This document shows positions 7,391 to 16,426 of a stretch of DNA of 64,000 bases, one piece after another (the first letter of the stretch is position 1; each line of letters begins with the position of its first letter). The notes beneath the pieces are model-generated. The model ran no database searches. It saw only the letters and a list, made by a program, of their open reading frames with translations, and was not told the origin of the DNA. Source of the stretch: Nocardioides sp. 503 (lineage in GTDB: Bacteria > Actinomycetota > Actinomycetes > Propionibacteriales > Nocardioidaceae); assembly GCF_004522095.1 (NCBI RefSeq), contig NZ_SPUI01000004.1:558001-622000 (forward strand). The letters are read 5' to 3'. The position numbers and the translations under genes were made by a program.

Positions 7391-7488
7391 GCACCAATCG
7401 TCGAGCACCAGCCCACCCGGGGCTGTCGGTGCTCACCGCTTCACTTCACGCAAGACCTCCACCCGCACCAGGAAGCACGAGGAGAACC

Positions 7489-10419
7489 ATGACCGAGACC
7501 GTCAGCGGCACGAGCAGGGGCGCGGGAGACACCGTCTTCGGCAAGCGCCTCACCATGGAGCGCGTCTTCAGCACCGCGGGTGTCCACCCCTACGACGAGC
7601 TCACCTGGGAGCGCCGCGACGTCGTCCAGACCAACTGGAAGACCGGGGCCACGGTCTTCGAGCAGCGCGGGGTCGAGTACCCCGACTTCTGGTCGGTCAA
7701 CGCCAGCACCATCGTCACGACGAAGTACTTCCGCGGCGCCGTCGGCTCCGACACCCGCGAGTGGAGCCTCAAGCAGCTCATCGACCGGATCGTCACGACC
7801 TACACCAAGGCCGGGCTCGACCACGGCTACTTCGCCACCGACGGTGACGCCGAGGTCTTCGAGCACGAGCTGACCTGGCTGCTCGTGCACCAGTACTTCT
7901 CCTTCAACTCCCCGGTGTGGTTCAACGTCGGCACGCCGTCGCCGCAGCAGGTCTCGGCCTGCTTCATCCTCTCGGTCGACGACTCGATGGACTCGATCCT
8001 CAACTGGTACAAGGAGGAGGGCTTCATCTTCAAGGGCGGCTCCGGCGCCGGCCTCAACCTCTCCCGCATCCGCTCCTCCAAGGAGCTGCTGTCCTCCGGC
8101 GGCACCGCGTCGGGCCCGGTCTCCTTCATGCGCGGCGCCGACGCCTCCGCCGGCACCATCAAGTCCGGTGGCGCCACGCGCCGTGCGGCCAAGATGGTCG
8201 TCCTGGACGTCGACCACCCCGACATCGTCGAGTTCGTCGAGACCAAGGCCCGTGAAGAGGACAAGATCCGCGCGCTGCGCGACGCCGGCTTCGACATGGA
8301 CCTCGGCGGCGCCGACATCACCTCGGTGCAGTACCAGAACGCCAACAACTCCGTCCGCGTGAGCGACGAGTTCATGCGCGCGGTCGAGGACGGCACCGAG
8401 TTCGCCCTGCGCGGTCGCAAGAACGGAGAGGTCATCGAGACCATCGACGCCCGCGAGCTCTTCACCAAGATCTCCAAGGCCGCGTGGGAGTGCGCCGACC
8501 CCGGCCTGCAGTACGACGACACGATCAACGACTGGCACACCAACCCCGAGACGGGCCGCATCACTGCGTCCAACCCGTGCTCGGAGTACATGTCGCTCGA
8601 CAACTCCTCGTGCAACCTCGCGTCGCTCAACCTGCTGAAGTTCCTCAAGGACGACGACACCTTCGACGCGCCGCTGTTCGCCAAGGCCGTCGAGTTCATC
8701 ATCACCGCGATGGACATCTCGATCTGCTTCGCCGACTTCCCGACCGAGCCGATCGGCCAGACCACCCGCGACTACCGCCAGCTGGGCATCGGCTACGCCA
8801 ACCTCGGCGCGCTGCTCATGGCCATGGGCCTGGGCTACGACTCCGACGGTGGCCGCGCCATGGCCGCGACCATCACCTCGCTGATGACCGGCCAGTCCTA
8901 CAAGCGCTCGGCCGAGCTCGCCGCGATCGTCGGCCCCTACGCCGGCTACGCCCGCAACGCCGAGGCCCACAAGCGGGTGATGCGCAAGCACCAGGCGGCC
9001 AACGACACGATCCGCACCCTCGGGATCGTCGACAGCCAGGTCCACCGGCTGGCCACGCAGGCCTGGGCCGACGTCCAGGAGCTGGGCGCCGTCAACGGCT
9101 TCCGCAACGCGCAGGCCTCCGTGCTCGCGCCCACCGGCACCATCGGGTTCATGATGGACTGCGACACGACCGGCATCGAGCCGGACTTCTCGCTGGTCAA
9201 GTTCAAGAAGCTCGTCGGTGGCGGCTCCATGCAGATCGTCAACCAGACCATCCCGCGCGCGCTGCGCAAGATGGGCTACGTCGGCGAGCAGGTCGAGGCG
9301 ATCGTCCACTACATCGCCGAGCACGGCCACGTCATCGACGCGCCGGGCCTCAAGCAGGAGCACTACGAGGTCTTCGACACCGCCATGGGCGCCCGCTCGC
9401 TCAAGCCGATGGGCCACGTCCGGATGATGGCGGCCTGCCAGCCGTTCCTCTCCGGCGCCATCTCCAAGACGGTCAACCTCCCCGAGACCGCCACGGTCGA
9501 GGAGATCGAGGACATCTACCTGCAGTCGTGGAAGCTCGGCCTCAAGGCCACCGCCGTCTACCGCGACAACTGCAAGGTCGGCCAGCCGCTCTCCGGCGGC
9601 AAGGGTGACAACAAGGGCCAGGACTCCAACACCAGCAAGGTGGAGGAGGAGGTCGCCGAGGCGACCAAGGTGATCGAGAAGATCGTCTACGCCCCCGTCC
9701 GCAAGCGTCTGCCCAAGTCGCGTCAGTCGCGCACCACGTCGTTCACCGTCGGCGGTGCCGAGGGCTACATGACCTCCGGTGCCCACGACGACGGCCAGCT
9801 CGGCGAGGTGTTCCTCAAGCTCGGCAAGCAGGGCTCTACGCTCGCCGGCGTCATGGACGCCTTCTCGATCGCGGTCTCCATCGGCCTCCAGTACGGCGTG
9901 CCGCTCGAGACCTACGTCGCGAAGTTCACCAACCTGCGCTTCGAGCCGGCCGGTCTCACCGACGACCCGGACGTCCGCATGGCCCAGTCCCTCATGGACT
10001 ACGTCTGGCGCCGCCTGGCCCTGGACTACCTGTCCTTCGAGGAGCGCTCCGCGATGGGCATCTACTCCGCCGACGAGCGTCAGCGTCACCTCGAGACCGG
10101 CTCCTACGAGCTCGTCGAGGAGACCGGCTCGGCTGCCGAGCTCATCGAGGACTCCACCGTCGACGAGGCGCCCTCGCGCGGCTCCGAGACCGTCGAGGGC
10201 CAGGTCGTCGAGACCAAGGACTCCAAGGGCGCCGAGCAGCGCGAGGTCCCCGCGACGATCCATTCCGGCCAGGAGGCCCACACCTCCGCCGAGTTGCTCG
10301 AGAAGCTCACCGGCACCGCGGTCGACTCGCCGCTCTGCATGACCTGCGGCACCAAGATGCGTCCCGCCGGCTCCTGCTACGTCTGCGAGGGCTGCGGCTC
10401 CACCAGCGGCTGCAGCTGA
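7489..10419 (+). CDS. nrdJ: Class II (adenosylcobalamin-dependent) ribonucleoside-diphosphate reductase
   Basis: This 976-residue enzyme makes deoxyribonucleotides from ribonucleotides using vitamin B12 and no oxygen. Seen motifs: NSPVWFNVG near 120, FKGGSGAGLNLS near 180, NPCSEYM near 362 with a catalytic-barrel Cys, LAPTGTIGF near 546 and the DTTGIEPDF loop after it. A Cys-rich tail (CMTCG, then CYVCEGCG near the end) delivers reducing power or binds zinc. The ATG at 7489 follows CGAGGAGAA; an earlier in-frame start at 7369 has no such site. It follows nrdR on the same strand and ends at a strong terminator. Confidence 0.97.
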   Translation: MTETVSGTSRGAGDTVFGKRLTMERVFSTAGVHPYDELTWERRDVVQTNWKTGATVFEQRGVEYPDFWSVNASTIVTTKYFRGAVGSDTREWSLKQLIDRIVTTYTKAGLDHGYFATDGDAEVFEHELTWLLVHQYFSFNSPVWFNVGTPSPQQVSACFILSVDDSMDSILNWYKEEGFIFKGGSGAGLNLSRIRSSKELLSSGGTASGPVSFMRGADASAGTIKSGGATRRAAKMVVLDVDHPDIVEFVETKAREEDKIRALRDAGFDMDLGGADITSVQYQNANNSVRVSDEFMRAVEDGTEFALRGRKNGEVIETIDARELFTKISKAAWECADPGLQYDDTINDWHTNPETGRITASNPCSEYMSLDNSSCNLASLNLLKFLKDDDTFDAPLFAKAVEFIITAMDISICFADFPTEPIGQTTRDYRQLGIGYANLGALLMAMGLGYDSDGGRAMAATITSLMTGQSYKRSAELAAIVGPYAGYARNAEAHKRVMRKHQAANDTIRTLGIVDSQVHRLATQAWADVQELGAVNGFRNAQASVLAPTGTIGFMMDCDTTGIEPDFSLVKFKKLVGGGSMQIVNQTIPRALRKMGYVGEQVEAIVHYIAEHGHVIDAPGLKQEHYEVFDTAMGARSLKPMGHVRMMAACQPFLSGAISKTVNLPETATVEEIEDIYLQSWKLGLKATAVYRDNCKVGQPLSGGKGDNKGQDSNTSKVEEEVAEATKVIEKIVYAPVRKRLPKSRQSRTTSFTVGGAEGYMTSGAHDDGQLGEVFLKLGKQGSTLAGVMDAFSIAVSIGLQYGVPLETYVAKFTNLRFEPAGLTDDPDVRMAQSLMDYVWRRLALDYLSFEERSAMGIYSADERQRHLETGSYELVEETGSAAELIEDSTVDEAPSRGSETVEGQVVETKDSKGAEQREVPATIHSGQEAHTSAELLEKLTGTAVDSPLCMTCGTKMRPAGSCYVCEGCGSTSGCS

Positions 10420-10430
10420 CCGATCGACCA

Positions 10431-10465
10431 GCGAGGGCCCGACACCGATGGTGTCGGGCCCTCGC
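10431..10465 (+). terminator. Rho-independent-type terminator of nrdJ
   Basis: GCGAGGGCCCGACACC pairs perfectly with GGTGTCGGGCCCTCGC over the loop GAT: a 16-bp stem starting 12 bases after the nrdJ stop, followed by the T-containing CGTT. Confidence 0.88.
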
Positions 10466-10550
10466 TCGTTCTCCGGGGCTGGCCTTCAGATGGCTGTGAG
10501 TAGTCGCCGCTGAGACTCGGACGACGTCACGGCCCACCAGGCCGGGGCGG

Positions 10551-11036
10551 TCAGCGCTGCGGGATGGACCGCTCGGTCTCCGACGACTTGCGGTTGCGGA
10601 CGATGACGACCGGGACGGGGGAGTGACGGCTGACCTGGTCGGCGACGGAGCCGAGGGCGAGGCCACGGAAACCGCCGAGGCCGCGGGCGCCGACGACGAC
10701 GAGGTCGGCGTCGGCGTCGGTCGCGCAGTCGAGCAGCGCGTTGGCGGCGGGGCCGCGCTTGGCGACGTACTCGATCTCGACGCCGGCATAGTCGGCGGCG
10801 ACCTTGGTGGTGTCGGCCTCGAGGTCCTTGAGGACGGCGGCCTCGAAGTCCTCGATCGGCGGGATGTTGCCGACCGTCTGGCTCTCGGGGCGCGGTGCGG
10901 TCTTCATCGACCAGCCGCGGACCACGCGCACGGCGCCACCCACGGCCTGGGCGTGGTTCAGCGCCCAGCGCAGGGCGGGCTCGGCCGCGTCGGAGCCGTC
11001 GTTGCCGACGATGATCAGGGGCTTCTCGGTGGTCAT
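10551..11036 (-). CDS. Universal stress protein (UspA family)
   Basis: A 161-residue single-domain Usp. The N-terminal strand IIVGNDGSDAAEPALRWA (about 8-25) carries the conserved Asp. The ATP-binding signature GARGLGGFRGLALGSVADQ near 126-144 fits the G-2x-G-9x-G-[S/T] pattern, so it probably binds ATP. Usp proteins aid survival under stress or hypoxia; the specific role is unknown. It stands alone, convergent to nrdJ and separated from it by the terminator at 10431. Confidence 0.92.
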   Translation of the reverse strand: MTTEKPLIIVGNDGSDAAEPALRWALNHAQAVGGAVRVVRGWSMKTAPRPESQTVGNIPPIEDFEAAVLKDLEADTTKVAADYAGVEIEYVAKRGPAANALLDCATDADADLVVVGARGLGGFRGLALGSVADQVSRHSPVPVVIVRNRKSSETERSIPQR

Positions 11037-11063
11037 GGGCTCATGGTCTCACCGAACCGCGGT

Positions 11064-11471
11064 TCAGGACGCGGGGCTGATGTTCACCATCCAGCTCACG
11101 CCGTGCTTGTCGGCGCACTGGCCGAAGACATCGCCCCACATCTGCTTCTCGAGGGGGACGTGGATCTCGCCGCCCTCGGAGAGTGCGGCGAACCAGGCGC
11201 GGAGCTGGGGTTCGTCGTCGCCGCTGAGGCAGAGCGTGACCGTGTCACCGCGGGAGACCGTCATGTCCGGCGGTGTGTCGCCCGCCATGAGCACCAGTCC
11301 GTGGGGCGTCTCGAGCTGCGAGTGCATGATCTCGTCCGCCTTGTCGCCCTCGGTGCCGATGTCGCCGAAGGTGTTGATGGCGAGCTCGCCGCCGAAGACG
11401 GACTCGTAGAAGGTGATCGCCGCGCGGGCGCCGCCGTTGAAGTGGAGGTAGGGGCTGAGTTGGGTGGTCAT
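11064..11471 (-). CDS. PhnB-like VOC-superfamily protein
   Basis: A 135-residue protein of the vicinal-oxygen-chelate fold, like PhnB. Seen are the paired beta-alpha-beta motifs: LHFNGGARAAITFYESVFGG near 8-27 and LCLSGDDEPQLRAWFAAL in the second half, ending WGDVFGQCADKHGVSWMVN, a typical C-terminal block. The ATG at 11471 is chosen because homology begins MTTQLSPYLHF; an upstream start at 11504 adds only Pro-rich sequence. Function is unassigned; many act on or bind small molecules. Confidence 0.85.
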   Translation of the reverse strand: MTTQLSPYLHFNGGARAAITFYESVFGGELAINTFGDIGTEGDKADEIMHSQLETPHGLVLMAGDTPPDMTVSRGDTVTLCLSGDDEPQLRAWFAALSEGGEIHVPLEKQMWGDVFGQCADKHGVSWMVNISPAS

Positions 11472-11507
11472 GGCAGATGGACCGGGGCGAGTAGGTGGAC
11501 TCATCGA

Positions 11508-11546
11508 GAGGTTTCGAGACGGTTGCTGCGCAACCTCCTCAACCTC
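11508..11546. repeat. Nested palindrome, REP-like
   Basis: GAGGTT (11508-11513) pairs with AACCTC (11541-11546), enclosing GGTTGC-TGC-GCAACC (11521-11535). The motif TTCGAGACGG followed by a hairpin is, to my knowledge, common in Nocardioides intergenic regions. It lies between the divergent VOC and phoD genes. Confidence 0.55.
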
Positions 11547-11592
11547 CGGAAGTCATCTCCAGATCACCAGGGCGCCACTTGGGAGGTCCAGC

Positions 11593-13173
11593 GTGCAGAG
11601 CATGACCTCTCTCGGGAACACCTTCGGCCGACGTACGCTCCTCCGCTCCGGCGCCCTCGGCGCCGGCGCCCTGACGATCGCGGGAGCGCCCGCCGGCGCG
11701 GCGCCGCTCGTGCGCCGACGGCTGGAGCTGCCGTCGGGCGTGCAGAGCGGCGACGTGACGACGGGGTCCGCGGTGCTGTGGGCCCGCTCGTCGGGCCGGG
11801 GGCGGTTGGTGGCCGAGGTGGTGAGCGGGCGCCGGCGGCGGGTGGTGCGCGGGCCGTGGGCGCACGAGGAGAGTGACTTCACCGCCAAGATCGCGCTGGA
11901 CGGGCTCACCCCCGGCCGGGAGTACGTCGCCAGGCTGGCCTTCGAGGACGAGCACGGCCACCGGGGCCGGTCGGAGGTGGCGTCGTTCCGGACCGCGTCG
12001 GTGCACCCGCAGGAGACGAGCTTCGTCTGGACCGGCGACACCTGCGGGCAGGGCTGGGGGATCAACCCGCAGCTCGGCGGGCTGGTCGGCTACCGGGCGA
12101 TGCACGAGACCCGGCCCGACTTCTTCGTCCACGCCGGCGACACCATCTACGCCGACGGCCCGCTCGCCGAGCAGGTGGTCGAGCCCGACGGCCAGGTGTG
12201 GCGCAACCTGGTCACGCCCGAGGTGAGCAAGGTGGCAGAGACGCTGCGAGAGTTCCGCGGCCGGCACCGCTACACGATGCTCGACGACAACGTCCGCGCG
12301 ATGTACGCGGAGGTCCCGGTCGTCGCCCAGTGGGACGACCACGAGACCACCAACAACTGGTGGCCCGGCGAGGTGCTCGACGACCCGCGCTACGCGCAGG
12401 AGCGCCGCGTCGACGTCCTCGCCGGTCGGGCGCGCCGTGCCTGGCAGGAGAACATGCCGATCGCCGACCCGCGCTCGCACCGCCGCGACCGCGGCCGAGA
12501 CCGGGGGTTCGCGCCGGCGCGCATCTACCGCAAGATCGCGCGCGGGCCGCAGCTCGACGTGTTCTGCCTGGACATGCGCACGTTCAAGGACCCCAACACC
12601 CCCGGTCTCGAGCAGGACCGGACCCGCATCCTCGGCCAGGAGCAGCTCGACTGGCTGGTCCGCGAGGTCCGACGCTCCACGGCGACGTGGAAGGTCATCT
12701 CCGCCGACCTGCCGCTCGGTGTCGTCGTGCCCGACGGTCCGGTCGACCAGGAGAGCCTCGCCAACCGCGACCCCGGCGCCCCCCTGGGCAAGGAGCTGGA
12801 GATCGCGGAGGTGCTGTCGGCGTTCAAGCGCCACAAGATCAAGAACGTCGTCTGGATCACCGCCGACGTCCACTACTGCGCCGCGCACCACTACGACCCG
12901 TCGCGCGCCGGCTTCACCGACTTCGACCCGTTCTGGGAGTTCGTCGCGGGGCCGATCGCGGCCGGCACGTTCGGGCCCAACGAGCTCGACGGCACCTTCG
13001 GGCCGGAGGTCGTCTTCCGCAAGCACGCCGCGACGCCCAACGAGTCCCCGCGCCACGGCAACCAGTTCTTCGGCCACGCCGCCATCGCCCGCGACGGGCT
13101 GCTCACGGTCAGCCTGCGCGACCTGCGTGGCACGGTGCTGTGGAGCAAGGACCTCGAGCCCCAGCGGCGCTAG
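11593..13173 (+). CDS. phoD: PhoD-family alkaline phosphatase, Tat-exported (second paralogue)
   Basis: A 526-residue exported metallophosphatase. The Tat motif GRRTLLRSG (about 12-20) precedes a hydrophobic stretch ending near AAP. An N-terminal fibronectin-like domain (about 45-125) carries GVQSGDVTTGSAVLWAR. The catalytic core shows FVHAGDTIYADG near 178-190, QWDDHETTNNWW near 246-257 and WITADVHYCAAHHYD near 420-434. The GTG at 11593 follows GGGAGG by six bases, better than ATG at 11602. It is distant in sequence from the PhoD at 777-2483, with shorter inserts, so the substrates may differ. Confidence 0.92.
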   Translation: MQSMTSLGNTFGRRTLLRSGALGAGALTIAGAPAGAAPLVRRRLELPSGVQSGDVTTGSAVLWARSSGRGRLVAEVVSGRRRRVVRGPWAHEESDFTAKIALDGLTPGREYVARLAFEDEHGHRGRSEVASFRTASVHPQETSFVWTGDTCGQGWGINPQLGGLVGYRAMHETRPDFFVHAGDTIYADGPLAEQVVEPDGQVWRNLVTPEVSKVAETLREFRGRHRYTMLDDNVRAMYAEVPVVAQWDDHETTNNWWPGEVLDDPRYAQERRVDVLAGRARRAWQENMPIADPRSHRRDRGRDRGFAPARIYRKIARGPQLDVFCLDMRTFKDPNTPGLEQDRTRILGQEQLDWLVREVRRSTATWKVISADLPLGVVVPDGPVDQESLANRDPGAPLGKELEIAEVLSAFKRHKIKNVVWITADVHYCAAHHYDPSRAGFTDFDPFWEFVAGPIAAGTFGPNELDGTFGPEVVFRKHAATPNESPRHGNQFFGHAAIARDGLLTVSLRDLRGTVLWSKDLEPQRR

Positions 13174-13194
13174 CCAGGGAGCGGTAGTCCCTGG
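13174..13194 (+). terminator. Hairpin after the second phoD
   Basis: CCAGGGA (13174-13180) pairs with TCCCTGG (13188-13194) over GCGGTAG, starting one base after the phoD stop. Confidence 0.55.
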
Positions 13195-13241
13195 ATAGTC
13201 ACGGCCTTCATCCGCCGCCCGGACCGGCGCACGCTGGACCC

Positions 13242-14024
13242 ATGACATCGAACAGCGACACCACCCGGACCAGGACCGCGCTCGTCACCGGAGGCAACCG
13301 CGGGCTGGGGCGCAGCTCCGCGCTCCACCTCGCCGAGGCAGGGACGGACGTGATCCTCACCTACCGCGGCAATGCCGACGAGGCGGCGGCCGTCGTCGCC
13401 GAGATCGAGGCGGTCGGCCGACGCGCCGTCGCCCTCCAGCTGGACACGACGAGGGTCGACACGTTCGACGCCTTCGCCGCCGACGTACGGCGCACGCTCG
13501 CCGACGACTGGGGCCGCGAGCGCCTCGACGTGCTCGTCAACAACGCCGGCGTGGCCGCGCCCACCCCGATCGGGAGCACCGAGCTCGGCCCGGTCGAGCA
13601 GCTCGTCGCGGTGCACTTCACCGGCGTCGTGTTCCTCACCCAGGCGCTCCTGCCACTGCTGGCCGACGGCGGGCGGATCATCAACACCAGCACGGGCCTG
13701 GCCCGCTTCACCGGCGACGGGGCGCTGTCGGTCTACGCGTCGATGAAGGGCGCGGTCGAGGTCTACACGCGCTACCTGGCCAAGGAGCTCGGCCCCCGCC
13801 GGATCACCGTCAACGCCATCGCGCCCGGACCGACCGCCACGGACTTCGGCGGCGGCTCCCTGCGCGACGACGAGCAGGTGCGCGCCCACCTCGGCGCCGT
13901 CACGGCCATGGGCCGTGTCGGGCAGCCGGAGGAGATCGGCGCGGCCGTGGCCGCCCTCGCCTCCGACGCCATGGGCTGGGTCACCGGACAGCGTGTCGAG
14001 GCCTCGGGCGGCATGCTCCTGTGA
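13242..14024 (+). CDS. Short-chain dehydrogenase/reductase
   Basis: A 260-residue classical SDR oxidoreductase. It has the NAD(P)-binding TGGNRGLG near 17-24, the NNAGV motif near 100, the Ser region INTSTG and the YASMK catalytic pair near 164-168, with the PG loop IAPGPTATDF after it. The Arg-containing glycine motif hints at NADPH preference. Such proteins often act as 3-oxoacyl or alcohol/ketone reductases, and the substrate is not predictable. An XRE/MmyB regulator gene starts 23 bases downstream on the same strand. Confidence 0.9.
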   Translation: MTSNSDTTRTRTALVTGGNRGLGRSSALHLAEAGTDVILTYRGNADEAAAVVAEIEAVGRRAVALQLDTTRVDTFDAFAADVRRTLADDWGRERLDVLVNNAGVAAPTPIGSTELGPVEQLVAVHFTGVVFLTQALLPLLADGGRIINTSTGLARFTGDGALSVYASMKGAVEVYTRYLAKELGPRRITVNAIAPGPTATDFGGGSLRDDEQVRAHLGAVTAMGRVGQPEEIGAAVAALASDAMGWVTGQRVEASGGMLL

Positions 14025-14047
14025 CTCCTGCTGGGAGACTGGTCGCC

Positions 14048-14899
14048 ATGGACAGGGCCCAGCTCGCCGACTTCCTCCGCACCCGCCGCGAGGCGCTGCA
14101 GCCGGAGGACGTCGGACTGCCGCGCGGTCCGCGGCGGCGTACCGGCGGACTGCGCCGCGAGGAGGTCGCCGCCCTGAGCGGGATGTCGGTCGACTACTAC
14201 GGCCGCATCGAGCAGCAGCGCGGCCCGCAGCCCTCGGAGCAGATGCTGGCCGCGATCGCGCGGGGCCTGCGCCTCTCGCTCGACGAACGTGACCACCTCT
14301 TCCTGCTCGGTGGGCACCCCGCGCCGCGTCGCGCCCGCCGCGAGGACCATGTCGACGCCGGGCTCATGCGGATCCTCGACCGCCTCGTCGACACGCCCGC
14401 GATGGTCGTCAACGGGGTGGGGGAGACCCTGGTGCAGACGCCGCCCGCGGTCGCGCTGCTGGGCGACGAGACGTCGTACGAGGGGCTGGACCGCTCGGTC
14501 GTCCACCGGTGGTTCACCCGGCCGGAGTCACGCGCGATCTACCCCGAGGAGGACCAGCCGCGCCACGGGCGCCAGTTCACCGCCGACCTGCGCTTCGCCT
14601 ACGCGCGCGACGGCGCGGGCTCCCGCGCGGCCGAGATCGTGGACGCGCTGCTGGCGACGAGCGAGGAGTTCGCGCTGGTCTGGGCCGAGCACGAGGTCGA
14701 GCGCAAGCACACCAAGCTCAAGCGCATCGCCCACCCGGAGGTCGGGCTGGTCGAGGTCCACTGCCAGGTGCTCTACGACGTCGAGCAGTCCCAGGGCCTG
14801 CTGGTGTTCACCGCCGCACCCGGCAGCGAGAGCCACGAGAGGCTCCAGCTCCTCAGCGTCATCGGCGCCCAGCGGCTCGATGTCGGTGGCGCTTCCTAG
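14048..14899 (+). CDS. XRE-type HTH regulator with MmyB-like ligand-binding domain
   Basis: A 283-residue regulator. The N-terminal helix-turn-helix (about 25-75) contains RRTGGLRREEVAALSGMSV, a signature of the MmyB/actinobacterial family. The rest (about 95-275) is the PAS-like MmyB domain, with VVNGVGETLVQTPPAVALL and a conserved C-terminal EVGLVEVHCQVLYD, which can bind fatty-acid-like ligands in relatives. The ATG at 14048 follows GGGAGA. Family members commonly lie beside an oxidoreductase they control; here that would be the SDR 23 bases upstream, though co-transcription rather than divergence is seen. Confidence 0.9.
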   Translation: MDRAQLADFLRTRREALQPEDVGLPRGPRRRTGGLRREEVAALSGMSVDYYGRIEQQRGPQPSEQMLAAIARGLRLSLDERDHLFLLGGHPAPRRARREDHVDAGLMRILDRLVDTPAMVVNGVGETLVQTPPAVALLGDETSYEGLDRSVVHRWFTRPESRAIYPEEDQPRHGRQFTADLRFAYARDGAGSRAAEIVDALLATSEEFALVWAEHEVERKHTKLKRIAHPEVGLVEVHCQVLYDVEQSQGLLVFTAAPGSESHERLQLLSVIGAQRLDVGGAS

Positions 14900-14940
14900 G
14901 ATCGTCTCGACATCGCAGGCGCAGACAGGGGAGGTACGCC

Positions 14941-15630
14941 GTGCAGCTCGCGGAGGCGGCCCGGCTGGGCCGGACACTGCTAGACGAGCACGGCCTGCAC
15001 GACTGGGAGCTGGTCTTCGATCGCGCCAAGCGGCGGGCCGGGATCTGCCGTGAGTCCGAGCGCACCATCGGGCTGTCCGCGCCGCTGACCCAGGTCCACG
15101 GCGATGCCGACGTCCGCGACACGATCCTCCACGAGATCGCGCACGCCCTGGTCGGCGCGCGCCACGGCCACGACTGGGTCTGGAAGGCGACGGCGCGGCG
15201 CATCGGCTGCAGCGGCGAGCGCCTCATCTCCGCCGACACCCCGGGCGTCGACGGCGCCTGGGTCGGCGTCTGCAGCGCCGGTCACCGGGCGACGCGCCAC
15301 CGCCGCCCGACGCGACCGATGGCGTGCGCCACCTGCTCGCCGGCCTTCGACGCGGCCCACCTCCTCACCTGGACCCACCACGGCCAGGCGGTCGCGATGA
15401 CGCCGGCCTACGACGCGCAGCTGCGGCGCATCCTGTCGCGCCCCGCGACCCTCTTCGACGCGCCCCCCTCCGCCGTCGCCGTAGGTGCCCGCATGCGCGT
15501 CACCGCGCAGGGGCGCTACGAAGGCGTCGTCGGGACGCTGGTCAAGCGCGGTCGCACCCGCTACCACCTGGCGATCAAGGGCGGCGTGCTCACCGTGCCG
15601 TTCCCGCTGGCCGAGCGCGTCGACGCGTGA
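14941..15630 (+). CDS. SprT-like zinc metalloprotease-domain protein
   Basis: A 229-residue protein with the SprT/Spartan-like site ILHEIAHALVG near 62-72 (HExxH) and a third ligand in GHDWVWK near 75-81. A zinc-ribbon-like stretch (CSAGH...CATCS) follows near 114-140, as in SprT domains. The C-terminal 60 residues (GARMRVTAQGRYEGVVGTLVKRGR) look like a small beta-barrel, perhaps nucleic-acid binding. The GTG at 14941 follows GGGGAGG by six bases. SprT-like proteases act on DNA-protein crosslinks in eukaryotes; the bacterial role is unknown. Confidence 0.85.
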   Translation: MQLAEAARLGRTLLDEHGLHDWELVFDRAKRRAGICRESERTIGLSAPLTQVHGDADVRDTILHEIAHALVGARHGHDWVWKATARRIGCSGERLISADTPGVDGAWVGVCSAGHRATRHRRPTRPMACATCSPAFDAAHLLTWTHHGQAVAMTPAYDAQLRRILSRPATLFDAPPSAVAVGARMRVTAQGRYEGVVGTLVKRGRTRYHLAIKGGVLTVPFPLAERVDA

Positions 15631-15633
15631 GCC

Positions 15634-16350
15634 TCAGTAGGCGTCGGCGATCGTGATCTTGTCGTAGGCCGTCGGCATCGTGTCGGTGGAGTAGCAGTCC
15701 AGCGGCACGATCTGGCCGACCTCCGCGGTCTCCGAGCTGCAGCTCACCGTGGCGAGCAGCTCGTTGCCCTGGAAGAGCTTGATCCGCACCGACGCGTCGT
15801 CGATCTCGTCGCGCTGGTTCTCGTACTTCAGGCCCTCGACGTCGGCCTCGCCGAGGTCGTCGGCGAACACCTTCCACCCGGCCTGGTACTCGAAGCCGTA
15901 GACCTCGAACGCCTCGCCCTCCTCGATCACCAGCGGGTTGTCGACGCCGCCGGGCTCGCGGTCGTTGGCCGTGGCCTCGTCGACGGCGTTGTCGATCTCG
16001 TTGGCGGCCAGGCCGACCACCGCCAGGCAGCCGCCGATCAGGAGCAGCCCGAGCAGGCCGAGGACCAGCAGCACGTTGCGCGTGGTGTTGCTCTTCGGCG
16101 GCTGCGTGAACCCGTAGGGCCGCGGCGGGTACTGCCCGTACGGCGCCGCCGGCTGCTGCGGCTGGCCGTACGGCGTGCCCGGCTGCCCGTAGGGGGAGGC
16201 CGACTGCTGCGGCTGCCCGTACGGCGAGGGCTGCCCCGGCTGGCTCTGGGCGTCGGGCTGCGGCGCGGCACCCTGGTGCGGCACCCAGTTGTGGCCGTCC
16301 CAGCGCCACTTGCCGTCGGGGCTGATCTGCTCGCCGCTGCCTTCGCTCAT
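15634..16350 (-). CDS. Membrane protein with W-rich N-terminal motif and P/Q/G repeats
   Basis: A 238-residue protein. The N-terminus SPDGKWRWDGHNWVPHQ resembles the short Trp-rich motif of DUF2510-type actinobacterial membrane proteins. Next comes a Pro/Gln/Gly/Tyr region (about 30-85) with repeated SPYGQPQQ/PYGQP units, one transmembrane segment (about 91-115), then an extracytoplasmic beta-rich domain with two Cys (SCSSET, LDCYST) that could be disulfide-linked. Start at 16350 (MSEGSGEQ) is chosen because sequence before it is uninformative. Exact function unknown. Confidence 0.8.
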   Translation of the reverse strand: MSEGSGEQISPDGKWRWDGHNWVPHQGAAPQPDAQSQPGQPSPYGQPQQSASPYGQPGTPYGQPQQPAAPYGQYPPRPYGFTQPPKSNTTRNVLLVLGLLGLLLIGGCLAVVGLAANEIDNAVDEATANDREPGGVDNPLVIEEGEAFEVYGFEYQAGWKVFADDLGEADVEGLKYENQRDEIDDASVRIKLFQGNELLATVSCSSETAEVGQIVPLDCYSTDTMPTAYDKITIADAY

Positions 16351-16426
16351 GGGCCGGATCCTATGCGGCTCCAGGTCCCGGTCCGCTCGAGCATCGCGGG
16401 GAGCGCGTGGCGAGACCACATGTGCG

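Noticed and set aside
7348..7488. Possible cobalamin riboswitch before nrdJ
   Set aside because: I looked for a B12-box-like core and the surrounding helices and found only a simple hairpin at 7357-7390.
7441..10281. Very long open frame opposite nrdJ, and similar long frames opposite phoD, GlgC and Ggt
   Set aside because: In DNA this rich in G and C at third positions, stop codons are rare in other frames. These frames give Arg/Ala/Gly/Val-rich sequence without domains and mirror well-supported genes.
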